A DNA stretch of 64,000 nt from Scleromitrula shiraiana (GCA_028455995.1 JABELC010000005.1:124001-188000); one strand, 5' to 3'. Counted from the stretch's first letter, positions 47,277 through 60,206 are shown. The notes: generated by a model not told the origin, from the sequence alone. Numbers and translations: made by a program.

Positions 47277-50232
47277 TCACCAAGATGGATTGAATTTCAA
47301 GATTATGTTTATATACAGAAGTAAGTCAGTCTTTTTGTTTTTGGACTCGAGATGAGATGAGACTGGAGATGAGATGAGACTCGAGATGAAATATATGAAT
47401 TATATGAAATATATGAAATAGATTGTAGGAATTGTAGAAATTGTAGAGATATTTACGATATGATGTTATTGATAGAATTCTTTATATCTCGTATTGTATT
47501 GTACTGCGTCAAATCTAACATCTAATCTATTATATTATATAAGTGTATTAGGGGTAATAGATTTTTTTAATTATTTTCTCTTGTCAATATGTCCTGTATG
47601 GATCCCAGATATCTTAACGAAACTTCTTAACATCAACATCAACATCTATTCCTTCTTTCTTTCGTACAAGTCTCTCTCTCTACCAATAACACTCCACCAC
47701 AACGAAAGACACAAAAATATATTATCGTCTCTACTTAATTCTTAATTAGTTACATGCAATAAACTTTTCATGGATTTCCTTTCTTAGGGTGTAATGTAAT
47801 ACGGGGCAACAAATGCAATGCATCGTTAATCATATAGTATTTTATCCATTCTCGATACACAGCAGGAGAACTTTCATTGCACTTAGATAAGTATCTACAT
47901 ATATGGAATGACTAACAAAAAGAAAAGGAAGAGTACTACAGTATTTATATATTTATATATATATGATGTACCTCTAGGCCTACTTACATTAGAAATGATT
48001 CCCCCATTCACTAAAAAACGGTTTACAATCAAAAGATGGATTCATATATCTTCTTTGATCTAACCTGGAGATCAATAATCGAATACGTCAAAATCATCTC
48101 ATCCTGCAAGATGATCTTCAAACATGATAATGATAATGCACCTATGGATAAACATTCCACCTGGCATTGTACAACTACTGCACGAGGTCGATCATCACTA
48201 TACATTGCTAACTACATAACACTACATTATATCTCCCCTCATTTACGAACAACCTCACAGGACTAAACTCACCGAGTAAAGTATTGGAATCAAATCATTA
48301 AATGAACAATATCGTCGGGAATTCCTGCCCAAAACTATACCATCGGGATTTTTGACACATGGTTTCACCATATCTGATTTATATGCAAACATTCTCTATT
48401 GAATGTTATAGCAAAAGAAGAAGAACTACTAAATAAGGAGACGAACATGAATTTTGAGCTTTGTCTTCTTTTTTTGAGCACAGATTGAGGTTCTTGCTTC
48501 ATATATTTGTGGTAGGATGGGATTGTAGAGTTGAGGAATTTTCGATGAAGGTTCTAACTTTCTAACTTTCAATGATTAGGTGAAGCTAGGTTGGGAAACT
48601 TGAGTTATTCTTAGAAGACTTCTCTATGGATTTGAAGTTTGAGAATATTTCTGCGGAAATATCTTCATCAAAATCATAAGATGTTAAAGCTTGAAGGTTT
48701 TGAAGAGGAAATATTCTTCAATGAATACCACGATATATTTTTCTCAATATTGACACTCATGTGGGAAGCAACCTATATGAGTGTTGTGGAACTCCATTAC
48801 CTTCCTTACAGTTGGAAAAACTATATACATACTCCCAAAAGATCTATTTGATCAATTACACGGTATAAAACTCTGAATAAATACCATTTCTGGATATCTC
48901 CGATGAGGAAAATAAACGATTAAACTTTGTTTCCCGTCACAATTGTTGGTTTCATAATTTTCCTCGCCACGGTCAGATATTTCAATTTTTCGCCTCAAAT
49001 TTATTAACCTTCAAATCCAGCATGACGATGAAAGTCAAATAAAACTCTCGCACATTATTGGAAGTTGGTTTCTCGTATCTTTCCGATATCAAACTTTCAT
49101 TGCGCAATCTTCCTGCATACAAAACCATAAATCCGCATAAAGATTCTTGGATGGAGCATGTGAATATCATCGCTCTTCGGACTTTCGGTCACAAGAAACT
49201 GTTGCTCTTTGCCGAGTATCTTACGAGGTTCTTCTAGTTTGGCTATTTATATACACAGTCATGGAAATCATAAGCTTGGAAAGTTTTCAAACTACGAATC
49301 CAGTGATTGAAGTATGAAGCATTTCCTTATGTGTTTCCTCGAACACGAGCTTTTCAAGTGAGAAGTATGTCAATGCACAAGTAAACTTGGCAAAACAAAC
49401 AGCCTTGCGTAGGTTTATCATCAGGCAATCCCTTTTCATTGAAGATATCTTCTATACTAGAATCTGCATGGCAATCTTTACTTCGTGCCTTGAAGTCAAG
49501 ATATGGTCCGCGGGGTAGGGCTTTGATACACTAGCTTCGATCGACCTTGCAGTAGTCTGCCGCTCGAGAGAACCGTGCATTCATTCAACGAGGGAGTTGG
49601 ATGATTATAGATGATGATCTTAATTGTTCAACTCTATCTTTAATAATTGATTGTCAAAGAAAGAATTAAGCATATTTTCTTCCTTGAGAACATGGCCAAA
49701 ACGAAATCCTCAAGTTGATCACTACTAGTTGTAGGTAATATTATCTGCAGCTTAGGAGAACTAAATTCTCTCCAGTGATCAAAGTAGAAGCTCAACGTAA
49801 GAATATAACAGTCTGACGAGATATAAATGTCCATTCTCTAGCAACAACAAGGCAGCATGAGAATTTAGATTCGTAAATAAAGGCCCAGAGCATCAGATTT
49901 TGGTCAACCATTCCGAAAATTATCTCATGTCTGTGCTTAGTCTATATTCACAGTTTCATCGACGGGAAACTAGTACCAATCTTTTGCTCATTCTTCTTGA
50001 CATGTTTCGTTTGTGTACCTTCTCGAGTTAATCATTTTGGTCGGGATAGAGTTTGTAAATGTCTGCATAGGATATGGTGTTTAAATACTTTACAAAGGGA
50101 CCTGTCGAGTATCAAAGCAAGACTAATTTTCCTTTTCAATGCCCTCTCTCCCATCCTCGTCCCTTCTTCATTAATATCTTCGTCGATCGTTTCGTTTCTT
50201 TTTCTATTTTTTTTGCTTTCAACGTCACAATT

Positions 50233-52553
50233 ATGGTGTATTCAACTTTTTATATCTTAGGCTTGATTATTGCTGGTGTGTGTTATCTAGGTTTCAAGAG
50301 TCGATGTTCAAAGGAGAAGCTGCCTCCTGGCGTTAAACAATTACCAGGTCCAAAGGGTGAGTCTTATACTATGAGCTCGAAAGCCACTCTATAGTAAAAA
50401 AGAAAACTAACATAAATACTCGAAAAGGATGGCCAATAGTTGGATCAATACCAGATCTTCCATTAAAACATCCATGGTTAAAGTGGCATGAATGGAGTAA
50501 AGAATATGGACCAATATATCAAATCAATTTGAAGGGAGAAAATGTTGTTGTTATCACTTCGAATCAAATTGCGGAGGATTTGTTTGTTAAGAGAGGATCG
50601 ATTTATTCTTATCGTCCTTGGCTGCCAGGTATTGGTGATGATTGTAGATGGAGTAATCGATATATTCCACTTGTTACATATGGAGGTATGTTATATCATA
50701 TCTTCTCTACCTACTCTCTGTCTACACTTCAACTTATATACGTTGATATACCCATTCAACGCCTCTATATTACACCCAGAAAACCCAAGAACCATCCATA
50801 ATACAACCAGCAGAACCAACATACTAACCCCCTTTTTTTCCAGATGACATGAAACGCATAAAAAACTGGATGAAATCCACCATGTCCACCCTCCCCCCCT
50901 CCCACCTAAAAACCCTCACCGCACAAAGCACCGCCCAAATGATCCTCCGTCTACACACCTCCCCCCACCTCTTCAAACAATACTGCGAAGAATGCACCGC
51001 CTCCATCTCCTCCACCATGGCCTGGAACGATTCCCGCTTGTCAACCGCAAAAGAAACAGTCATGCGCGCCAACACCCTCCTGAGACGTATATCCCCCGAC
51101 GGCGATATCCAGAACAAACTACCGTTTTTGAGAATGCTACCGGAGTGGCTCCCGGGGTTCATGATACCCTGGCGTGTCAAGGAGCGCGCTCGGTTTGCGA
51201 GGGAGCGGAGCTTTTGGTTTGGCGAACGCGCCGCTGTTCGTGCCTCGCTATCCGAATCCTCCTCCACCTCCCCCCACTCAACGCCGCTCACCCCCTCCGC
51301 AGCCCCGACATCCTGGACGCACCAGCACCTCCTCGCGCCCCTCAAGTCGCCCCTCTCCCCCCCCGCCCTCGAGGAAGAATCAACCTACAGCATCGGCATG
51401 CTCGCGCTCATCGGCGGCGTCCTCACTTCCTCGCCCATCCAATCCTTCTTCTCCGCCATGCTGATCGCGCCCGAATGGCAGGTCAAGGCGCAGGAGGAGG
51501 TGGATCGCGTTTGTGGGGATGCGAGACCCCCGAATATAGATGATATTGAGAAGTTGCCGGTTCTGAGGGCGATTATTAGGGAGATCTTTAGGTGGAGGAG
51601 TCCAGCGCCTGTTGGTATGTTGATATTTCCCCCTCTTCCTTTCCTTCTTTCTTTTTGGGACACGGAATATTTGCTTTTTTTGTTTTGCTATTGCTGTGGA
51701 ACACTTAAGTTAAAATGGTCTTTTTTTTTGAATACATCGAGCGAAGCGAGCAAGGGGGTTTGGGGGCTTGCCCCCATGTAGAGAGAAGTTCTCTTTCTTT
51801 TGATTTAATTGTTTAATTGCTTAAATCACCCCCGCATCTATATCAACATCAATATACCCAAACCCAAAACAAAACAAGAAACCAATACTAACCTCCCCCC
51901 CCCCAACAGGCGTCCCCCACATCCTCTCCCAAGCGGACATCTACACAGTACCCGCAACGCTCTCAGCCAGCGGCACAGCCGAAACCTACCACATCCCACG
52001 GTCATCGACATGTCTCGCGTTCGAATGGACGCTGCAGCGAGACGCGACGCTGTACCCACGCGGGGAGGAATTCCTGCCGGGGCGGTGGCTGGACCCGCGG
52101 TTCCCGACGTACCGCGAGCCGCTGAGTCGGTTCCCGTGCGTCAAGAATCACTCGGGTTTTGGCTGGGGTCGCCGCGCTTGTATTGGGATGGATTATGTGG
52201 AGACGGTGCTGGTTGCGGCTATTGGGGCGGTCGTGTGGAGTAGTGATGTTTGTCGGAAGGGGGGGGTGGGGGTGGGTGTGGGGAGGGGGAAAGATGGGGG
52301 GGATGTTGGGGGGGATGAGGATGAGAAGGAGAAGGAGAAAGGGGGTGAATATAATTACACGTCCTTTAGTATCGTGAGGCCGGAATGGTTCGCGTTCGAT
52401 GTGAAACCGAGGAAGGGGAAGGAAGGGAGGATGGAAGTGCTGAGGGGGATGGTGGGGGAGGAGAGGTGGAGGGATACGGTTGTGGAGGGGGAGAGGGAGG
52501 CGAGGGGGGAGGAGGGCAGGGGGTGGGGCGTCGAGGCTATTTTTGATTGTTAG
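50233..52553 (+). CDS. cytochrome P450 monooxygenase
   Basis: Four exons: 50233-50356, 50428-50685, 50844-51614, 51910-52553; 598 aa, phases consistent. An N-terminal membrane anchor (about aa 4-20) is followed by the Pro-rich hinge LPPGVKQLPGPKGWPIVGSI, indicating an ER-bound enzyme. The substrate-side segment DLFVKRGSIYSYRPWLPGIG resembles fungal P450s of the O-methylsterigmatocystin oxidoreductase type (inference). I-helix LALIGGVLTSSP; K-helix ExxR in REIFRW (about aa 373); PERF-like EEFLPGRWLDPRFPTYREPL; heme loop GFGWGRRACIG with the axial Cys at about aa 470. Oddities: about 125 residues follow the heme loop, longer than usual, with a Gly/Glu/Lys-rich low-complexity insert. The third intron (51615-51909) is 295 nt and contains a GC-rich hairpin element. 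Neighbours suggest a specialised-metabolism or detoxification role. Confidence 0.88.
51737..51776 (+). other. GC-rich hairpin element in P450 intron
   Basis: A sharply GC-rich block in an AT-rich intron: CGAGCGAAGCGAGCAAGGGG followed by a perfect TGGGGG-CTTG-CCCCCA stem-loop at about 51761-51776. Composition differs from the surrounding intron, which suggests an inserted element; its nature is unknown. Confidence 0.5.
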
Positions 52554-53614
52554 ATTTGGGATGGGGGGATGGGGGCATGGGGATGGGGGAGGAGCTGGGA
52601 ATATTGCATGTTCCTTCCTCCCTTCCTTCCTTTTATCTATCTATCTATCTATCTATTCATGCACTTCTTTGTAGTGTAGTGTATTGTATTGTATTGTATT
52701 GTATTGTTTTTGGTATAGACTCGGATGGATAGGATGCAAAAGCTATACATACTAATTGATATATTATCCCATGCTTATCCCAATAGTTATCCTTATCCAT
52801 TCCCTTTCCATCCCATTCCCTTTCATTCCTTATCCCTTACACATCCATCCATCCATCCATCCTGATTCCATTTATAGGGACTCGGAGTACAATACAACAC
52901 AATACAACATGAAGCTGGATTATCATATTGTTCTTTTCTGTTCTTTCCTTTTCTTTTCTTTTCTCTTCTTCTCCTACCCCATCCTATGATAATCCATCTA
53001 TCCATCCATCCATCTATCCATTCATTTATCAAAGCTTCAAATCACAGCTATACCACTCTCAACATATAATCCCCATAATCGTATCTTCATCCCATCCTAT
53101 CCCATCCCATCTAACCTCATCTCATCCTATCCTATCCTACCCTATCTAACCTCATCTCATCTCATCCCATCCCAAAAGACCGCCCAACATTTACAACTCC
53201 CTCAAGAATCAAAACTTTGCATCTAATCAAGAATTTGGATGAGATGAAATGAGATGAGATATAATAAAACGAAACCCAACATCCGTTCTCGAGTGCCCAA
53301 TGCCATCTCAACCCAAAATAACGAGTTTTGGATTAATTACTTGCAAACCCGTTATTTTTCCGAGTGTCTGATGGATGGATGGATGATATGTGGTTGGGGT
53401 AATTACCATTCGTTTATATCGAGATTCATAGATATGGATGGAGAATGCGTGAAAGCTCCTCATGGGTTCGTTTCCATAGGGGGGGGGGAATCTCCTCTTC
53501 TTGCGTATATCCAAGTTTCACAAAACCCTCATATCGACGAGAACCCCAAGGACAAAATACCCTTGGAAAGAAGACGAAACGCGAAACTCAAAACCCCTTT
53601 CCAGCCAGGTCCAA
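52554..53614. other. convergent intergenic region
   Basis: Contains (CTAT)n near 52635-52655, (TATTG)n near 52680-52705, CATC runs and CCCATCTAACC-type degenerate repeats at 53090-53175. No gene seen. Confidence 0.5.
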
Positions 53615-56218
53615 TCAGCCATTTCGCGGAATCTCATAATCATTAATATGCGACGAAGAACCACCCGCCTGACTTGTCGGAACCCCGTACCCCACATCAA
53701 ACCCGCCTGTCTCCCAATTCATATAACTACTCTGCTGCTGCTGCTGTTGTTGTTGCTGTCCCCCGGCCATCTGTCCCGACATCGCCCCATGATTATGATG
53801 ATTATGATTATGATTCAAATGCCCCCCATCATCCATCATCGCCAAATTCCCCCTATTAATAAATGTCCCAATCATCGGCGCCGAAACATGCGGAAATCCA
53901 TCTGGTTGGACCTTCCACGGGAGATTAATATTATCACCCTGCAACCAGAAATCAATCACATTCCCCATATTTCCTTGTTGTTGCGAGGCTTCGAGTCCGA
54001 AATCTATGTCGGGGACTGCTTCGATCATGGGTTGATGGAGATCTGGGAGAATAATTTGCTGGGGTCCTATTGCCACGCCCGGGCCTCCCCCCATTGCGGC
54101 ATCGGGTTGGATTTCGGGTTTTTGTTCATCGTTGTCGAGGATTCCGACGATTTTTACAAGTTGGAATGCTACTTGAGTGAGAATCACAAAGAGAGGACAG
54201 AGTCTGATATTGTTCATTGAGGCGATTATATCGATGATTACTTTTTTGCGGGATATATCTTCGCTGGTGTCTGGTTCGTCGTTGGGTCGGGCTAGGAAAT
54301 CTAGAGCTAGGACGAATACGCTGTGGTAGATGTAATAAGGATCCATCCATGTGACGCCATTGAATTGACCGTTTTGGATAAGTTGATAGAGAAGTATAAC
54401 GGTCTTTTTGGAAAAGAGACCACATGAAGAACTCAATTTTAATTCTTCTTCGTCAAGATCTTGTGAGCGAACATGTTTTCCTAATCTTCTAGCCAACTGT
54501 ACTGCAACTTTTCTTAGAATGAAAGGTCTAGTAACCAAGGCTTGAGTGAGATGAAATTGAAGATGTAAAAGCAAGACCGCTCGTGCATGAGTTGGTGAAG
54601 CAGATTGAAATTCGAGTCGTAATTCCGGAGGTAAACTATGATGCCACGTATCGAGATCCAACAATAATTGTGTTGCAATACGAACTTTTACTTGTTCGGG
54701 ATGTTGAGATGAGGTTGTTGATGACGGATAAATCTTTCTTCTGATTTCACACATCAACTTCATTAAACGAACCATATGTTCAACGTGTCCTGGGGGAACA
54801 GAAACTCCACCATCCAATATATTTTCATCCGGAAAACGAACACTTATTTCCGTGTCATCAATGGCACATGGTCTCCCCAATATCGTGCATTGATTCTGTT
54901 CAAATAAATAAATTGTCCACCAAACTCGACGACGGACCTCCCTTTCTATCGGATCTAGTGTTTCGGTAGCTCCTTCCCTATGCATTCCAAGATTCATAGC
55001 CATTCTTGAAGCAGCTCCGAGCATCATAAAAGCGGTATTTCTTTCCGAAAAATTGTGTTGATGTAATTGAAGTAAAAGAAGAGCCTGTATGTTTACCAAA
55101 CTACTCAGACTAAGTAATTGATAAACTCGCGATTCCACCCATTCCACATAACGACGTTGAGGTTTTAAATATGTATCCTCATATTGTTCGAGGGCTTGAG
55201 ATCCAAGTACTAATGCCATAAGAACACAACATAACCAACCAGACTCAAAGTCTTGCACTGGGTGATTCAATTGATTCCACATTAAGTCGTATCGTTGTTG
55301 AAAAGTGTTCCGATGAAAAAGTAAAAAGTTTGGATGAACACGATTGAAGAACGATTCGATAAACATATCAGCCACCTCTCGATTAGGTAGTAGTAAAGAA
55401 AGAGGTGATTTTCCAGATTGTTGAATTTTGCTTGGTACAACTGAGATCACGTGAGATCTCCAAGGTGCACGAGAATTGTTTGGTTCTAGATCTGCTGGTC
55501 CAGGAGCCGTATGTTTTTCTTCCGCGATTTTAGGTTCCAATGCTTTACTCCATCTTGATACTGCAAAGTCTGAAGATAATTTCAGTCGCGCATCATCTGG
55601 TCGAGTGGCGGCTCTTAAAGCTGCATTATATTCAGCCACCATCTTGCGACAGGTAACAACGAACCCAAAGCTCGATGATGGTCCAACATAATGAGATTGG
55701 CCACCTTGTGGAGTGGGAACGAGTCTTTCCTCAGGAGCGATGATTGACGTCTTCTCTGTTTGTGTAGAATCTTCCTTGTCAATGACGGTTTGACTACCCT
55801 CAGAATGGTTTGGCGATGTTGCCAAAGCCGGTGGGATCTTATCAAAAACATCTTCCACGCGATAATCGCCAGTAAAATCGGGGATTGTAATTTCTTGAGA
55901 TGCAGCAATTTCGTATAACACGTCAACATTACTTGTATCCTTAGAAGGGTAAAGACCTTTCACAAGAGCATCAAGAACCCTATATCGAAGACTGAGAGTT
56001 TCGACACTCCCATAAATTCGAGTCTTTCGCGGTAAAGTTGATTCACAATCAACCCCAGCATCGATACAATTTCGACAGGATTCTTGAGTGTCCGTTCCGG
56101 AAGATCTTGAACAGCGTATTCTACGTTTCTTACAACGATCGCAAGAAACAAGAGCTCGACGACGAAGATGATCAGGTATTCGGACCTTACCCGGCTTTTT
56201 CTTTTTGGATTGATCCAT
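53615..56218 (-). CDS. Zn(II)2Cys6 transcription factor
   Basis: Single-exon ORF of 867 aa. The Zn binuclear cluster spans aa 26-58 (CDRCKKRRIRC, then ESCRNCIDAGVDC; spacing C-x2-C-x6-C-x11-C-x2-C-x6-C), preceded by a basic N-terminus. A linker (VETLSLRYRVLDALVKGLYP) follows. The fungal-specific regulatory domain lies at about aa 285-480, with ESFFNRVHPNFLLFHRNTFQ and RRVWWTIYLFEQNQCTILGR. The C-terminus carries a Gln run near aa 830 and His/Asn-rich sequence, consistent with an activation region. It would bind CGG-type sites in the nucleus. It sits between a P450 and an MFS gene and is transcribed divergently from the MFS gene across a 2.1-kb spacer, so it is a candidate local regulator. Targets are inference. 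Confidence 0.9.
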   Translation of the reverse strand: MDQSKKKKPGKVRIPDHLRRRALVSCDRCKKRRIRCSRSSGTDTQESCRNCIDAGVDCESTLPRKTRIYGSVETLSLRYRVLDALVKGLYPSKDTSNVDVLYEIAASQEITIPDFTGDYRVEDVFDKIPPALATSPNHSEGSQTVIDKEDSTQTEKTSIIAPEERLVPTPQGGQSHYVGPSSSFGFVVTCRKMVAEYNAALRAATRPDDARLKLSSDFAVSRWSKALEPKIAEEKHTAPGPADLEPNNSRAPWRSHVISVVPSKIQQSGKSPLSLLLPNREVADMFIESFFNRVHPNFLLFHRNTFQQRYDLMWNQLNHPVQDFESGWLCCVLMALVLGSQALEQYEDTYLKPQRRYVEWVESRVYQLLSLSSLVNIQALLLLQLHQHNFSERNTAFMMLGAASRMAMNLGMHREGATETLDPIEREVRRRVWWTIYLFEQNQCTILGRPCAIDDTEISVRFPDENILDGGVSVPPGHVEHMVRLMKLMCEIRRKIYPSSTTSSQHPEQVKVRIATQLLLDLDTWHHSLPPELRLEFQSASPTHARAVLLLHLQFHLTQALVTRPFILRKVAVQLARRLGKHVRSQDLDEEELKLSSSCGLFSKKTVILLYQLIQNGQFNGVTWMDPYYIYHSVFVLALDFLARPNDEPDTSEDISRKKVIIDIIASMNNIRLCPLFVILTQVAFQLVKIVGILDNDEQKPEIQPDAAMGGGPGVAIGPQQIILPDLHQPMIEAVPDIDFGLEASQQQGNMGNVIDFWLQGDNINLPWKVQPDGFPHVSAPMIGTFINRGNLAMMDDGGHLNHNHNHHNHGAMSGQMAGGQQQQQQQQQSSYMNWETGGFDVGYGVPTSQAGGSSSHINDYEIPRNG

Positions 56219-58364
56219 TTGGAAGTGGTTGCTGATTGTGATAGATTATGGTTTGATATGATCTATATGTGTTGACGATCATCAATTTTTAGAAAAAGCT
56301 TGTATCGGTAAGGATGAAGTTCTTATTAACAAATAATAAGAAATAATGAGAGCTGAGAGATGATGAGAGGTTCCGGACCATTATGTTGGTGGGAAGTTTA
56401 TAGGTTTGTAAGTTTGTAAGTTCTCAAGGGTGATATTTATTACCCATACTAGATAGGATGATGAATAGGTTATTGATGCTTGATATTGAAGATTCGAGCG
56501 ATGTTACAAATTTGATATTTGAGGTTCAATATAATACCGGTATATCCAAAAGTTGTAAGTTACAAGACAAGGTGACAAGGTGACAAGGTGACAAGGTGCC
56601 CAGGTGCCCAGGTGATGGTTATGCGGGTTGGACGGTAAACGGGGAAAGTTGTTACGGTTGTAGTTCTAAAGTTCTAAGGTTCTAAGGCTCTAAGGTTCTA
56701 AGGTTATAAGGTTCTTAGGTTCTAAGGTTATCGATCGGCAACTACATCCGTCCGTACCTAGGTACTAGTATCATCCATGAGTCCATTCCATGAGTCCATT
56801 CCATGAGCCCATAAGTGCATGAGGATGCTGACATAATCTAATCAAGTCAGCTTTCTAGAAAATTGATCCGCTCATCAAATTTAATTATTAGAACTATAAA
56901 ACTTTCAAAATACTTCTCAAGTCCTAGAGTCAAGGCAAAATTCGAAATTCAATTGCTGCTTTTACAAATATATAGTTTATATAATTCTAGCCTTAGTTCT
57001 AGCCTTAGAATTAATTCTTGGCAAAATCCATTTTACGGAGACATCTCCACAGTTTGAGGTTATATGTGTAACCACTAAATGTACTATAGAGCCCCTAGAT
57101 ATTCATCATCAAATCATAATGAAGCTTGGAATTTTGAAGAAGTCAAGACCTAGGAAATGCCCAGAAAATGCCCAGTAAACCGAGTCCACCCTTTAAACCT
57201 TCAATTTACTTTAAGAAAGATAGAAAGAAAAAAAAATAAAAAAAATAAAAAAAATAAAAAAAATAAAAAAAATAAAAAAAAAACCAGTAGGATGTGGTGA
57301 TGACTGGATATTTTATAATATTCCTCCGGAAAAGGCTACTTTTGGATCTTTTGGGTATATATAGACTATAGCTAATATTGGCATTAAAGTTAAAGCCCGA
57401 AAATGAATAGATTTATTAGTATAGTACTTACTTGGTATGTGATACAAAAAAAACTACTATGTATTGACCAGTATAAACCTTGAAATATTCAGCTTAGTTC
57501 TAAGCTTTCATATTTCTCCTCTCCCCCTCTTCCCCCTTCTTTCCCCCCCTCTCCCCCCCCCCCCCCCCCCTCTCCCTTCTCATCCCTTCTTCTTACATAT
57601 TATCCATCTACTATACCCATTCAATTTCTAAATATCTAGTCTACATATCACAATACTTCAAACAATTGGAAACAATCTATTCGCACAAATTCATTATCTT
57701 CCTCTATCATTCAAAAACTATCATCGTGCCAAGTACTCATTAGTACTATCTACCGATACTGATACATCATATATATAAATACAATCTAACAAAAACTATT
57801 AAACCCGGTATATAAACCTTTCACGTTAGAGTTAACCATACAGTACATTACAGTACAGTACATTACATTACATTATATATAATACCTTGTCATTGCCCTG
57901 CCAAGTACACATCATAAACCGTGCCTCATCTCGGTTACATTCTTACCATATTCTCGGGTCCAAAAGATCGGTTCATCCCAAACAGGTATGTGAGAGCGTA
58001 TTGTTCCTATCCACTCATTTGATCTCTATTCTAACTTTGATGTCTAGAGACTTCATTTTTTTTTTTTTTTTTTTTTTTTTGCTTATATGATCGATATATT
58101 TTTTTTTTCATCGCGGGAGTTCAATATGTAAGAATTTTTTTCAATTTAATCTTGCATATCTATCAATAATCTAACGCGTAATAAGTTCAATATAATATAT
58201 ATCATCATGAGCATGTAGTTCGACAATCGACATTTTTTACCCCCTTCACAGTCGCTTCCAGACTTTAATCTACCAACACTCTTTCAGGGGTATAGAGTCG
58301 AGTATTTGTCATCGAGGATCTCTCGGCAGTTTTTTCTCCATCCTTATTTCCTAGACCTACCAAC
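56219..58364. other. divergent promoter region of TF and MFS genes
   Basis: A 2.1-kb spacer between two divergent genes. It holds GTGACAAG and TTCTAAGG tandem units at about 56570-56735, an (AAAAAAT)n run near 57230-57280, a poly-C run of about 18 near 57553-57570, and a long T run near 58059-58080. No gene seen. Confidence 0.5.
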
Positions 58365-60206
58365 ATGTCACCAAACCACCAGTCAAACATTGACCAATTT
58401 GAAGTCGAGGAGCGAAAATCCTCTCTTTGTGAAAATGATGGGGAGTCGGGGGAGTCTATTTCCCCCGAGATCAAACTCGATCAACATGGGTTACCTTTGG
58501 TGCCACAACCAAGTCGATTTCAAGATGATCCATTGGTGAGGCACATACTCCATCTTCTCCCAATCCGATATTGCCGAACCCTCCCTTTCCCTCCCTTTCC
58601 TTCCCATCTCATCTCTTCATCCATTTCCCAAGATAACAAAAGATATCGTATACTAATGACCCGAACTAGAATTGGCCGACATGGCTCAAATGGGCAGTTC
58701 TGATCCAAGTAGGATTCATGGCTTTCTTGGGCCCATACAACTCAGCTCTCGTGAATCCCAGCATAGTTCTCCTGAGCGAGGCCTTAGATGTAGCTCCCAA
58801 GACGGCATCGTACAGCACCACGACTGCGATTATCATGGGCGGTGTCTCGCCGTTCATCTTTGCCCCGCTAACCAATATCTATGGGCGTAGACCCATTACT
58901 CTTTTTGCCATCACATTGACCATTATCGGAGGCGTCACTTCGGCATCTGCAACGACTTTTTCGGCGCTCGTTGGAACTCGCGTCATCTGTGGTATTGGTT
59001 TCGGTGGCATGATGTCGGTTGGAACAGCTTGTGTGAATGATATGTTCTTTTTGCATCAGAGAGGCGAGGCAACGGGCGTCTACTCCATTTTCGTGACGAA
59101 TGGAGCGCATGTGGCCGCAATGAGTGAGTCAAGCCATATCAATCCAACATCCACCGTGTTCATAATCAAAAAATTCACTCACTAATCTAATCTCACTCAA
59201 ACAAGTCGGTGGCTACCTAGGCCAATCACTAGGCTGGAAATGGGACTACTGGCTCGGAGCAATCAGTACCTCGCTATCACTAGTCATTGCGATATTCCTC
59301 TTCCCGGAAACCCTCTTCTCACGCGATCCGATGTTCCTAGCCTCCAAGACCAAAACCCGCACATACCAAGAACTGCTCTTTGATTTCCGCGGCAACGTGC
59401 TCCCCAACCGGTCTCTCCAGCGCGCCCATTTCCTGGAATCGTTCAAAATGCTCAGGTATCCCTCGATTGTCTTTCCGTTCTGGTATTACACCTGGGCCTG
59501 GACGTTCATCAATGTCCTTCCCGCCATCACCCTCGCAATCATCTACACCGACTTCTATCGCATGGATAGCGGACCCATAGGTTTGTGTCTCGGGGTTTCT
59601 CTCTCAATTGGAAGTATATTGGGTGAATGTAGCGCGGGGAAAGCAAGCGATTACATAATGTACCGCATGGCGCGTTCGCATGGAAACGTACGAAAGCCAG
59701 AATATAGACTTTATCTCTGCGTTCTGTCGGCCGTCTTCATGCCGGCTGGTTTGATCATTTTTGGTGCCACGGTCGGGAAATCTCATTATGTTGTTCCTCT
59801 TATTGGCTTGGCTATTGGTATGTTAGCATGGATTTTCCTTCTTCTCCTCTTTTCTCCCCCTTTCCTCCCTTTTCCTCCCTTTTCTCTTATGCGACCACAT
59901 GCATATTAACACGCAACAGGAGTATTCGGACTGCAAATCGCATCCACCACGCTCTACGCCTACACATCGGACTGCTACCGCTCGCAGACCCCCGAATGCG
60001 GGGTCCTCTTCAATCTGTCCCGCGGCCTCTCCTTCGTCGTCGGATTCTTCGCCATCCCCTATGCGAATCGCGTTACGTTTCTCTGGTCCTGGTTCACATT
60101 TGCCGCCATCCTTTTGGTGTTCTTTTTGCCGGTTGGCGCGTTGATGGTTTGGGGCGAGAAATGGAGGCTTAGGAGGGGGACTCCGGCGTTTCATGGGTAT
60201 TTGTAG
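58365..60206 (+). CDS. MFS transporter (DHA1-like)
   Basis: Four exons: 58365-58535, 58670-59123, 59206-59817, 59920-60206; 507 aa. A charged cytosolic N-terminus of about 60 residues leads to NWPTWLKWAVLIQVGFMAFL and TM1. The A-motif-like loop is PLTNIYGRRPITLFA; TM4/5 contain GTRVICGIGFGGMMS; GGYLGQSLGWKWDYWLGA is the typical end of the first half. The second half contains FRMDSGPIGLCLG-like TM segments (seen here as YRMDSGPIGLCLGVSLSIGS) and a final ECGVLFNLSRGLSFVVGFFA. It is a plasma-membrane proton-driven exporter by family; substrate unknown. Placed between a Zn-cluster regulator and a tyrosinase, it may export a product or toxicant handled by this neighbourhood. No lesions, unlike the MFS copy at 10.5 kb. 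Confidence 0.88.

Larger units (their letters stand above)
43131..50232. other. 7-kb gene-free, microsatellite-dense region
   Basis: No credible gene was seen on either strand. From 43.1 to 47.5 kb there is an unusual density of tandem repeats with units of 2 to 10 bases. From 47.5 to 50.2 kb the sequence is more ordinary and AT-rich. Long ORFs at 45937-46122 and 46858-47355 are repeat artefacts present in several frames at once. Confidence 0.65.

Noticed and set aside
46858..47355. Long overlapping ORFs on both strands
   Set aside because: They are translations of GGATAT and CTTGATTGAA arrays, open in several frames, with no protein-like segment.
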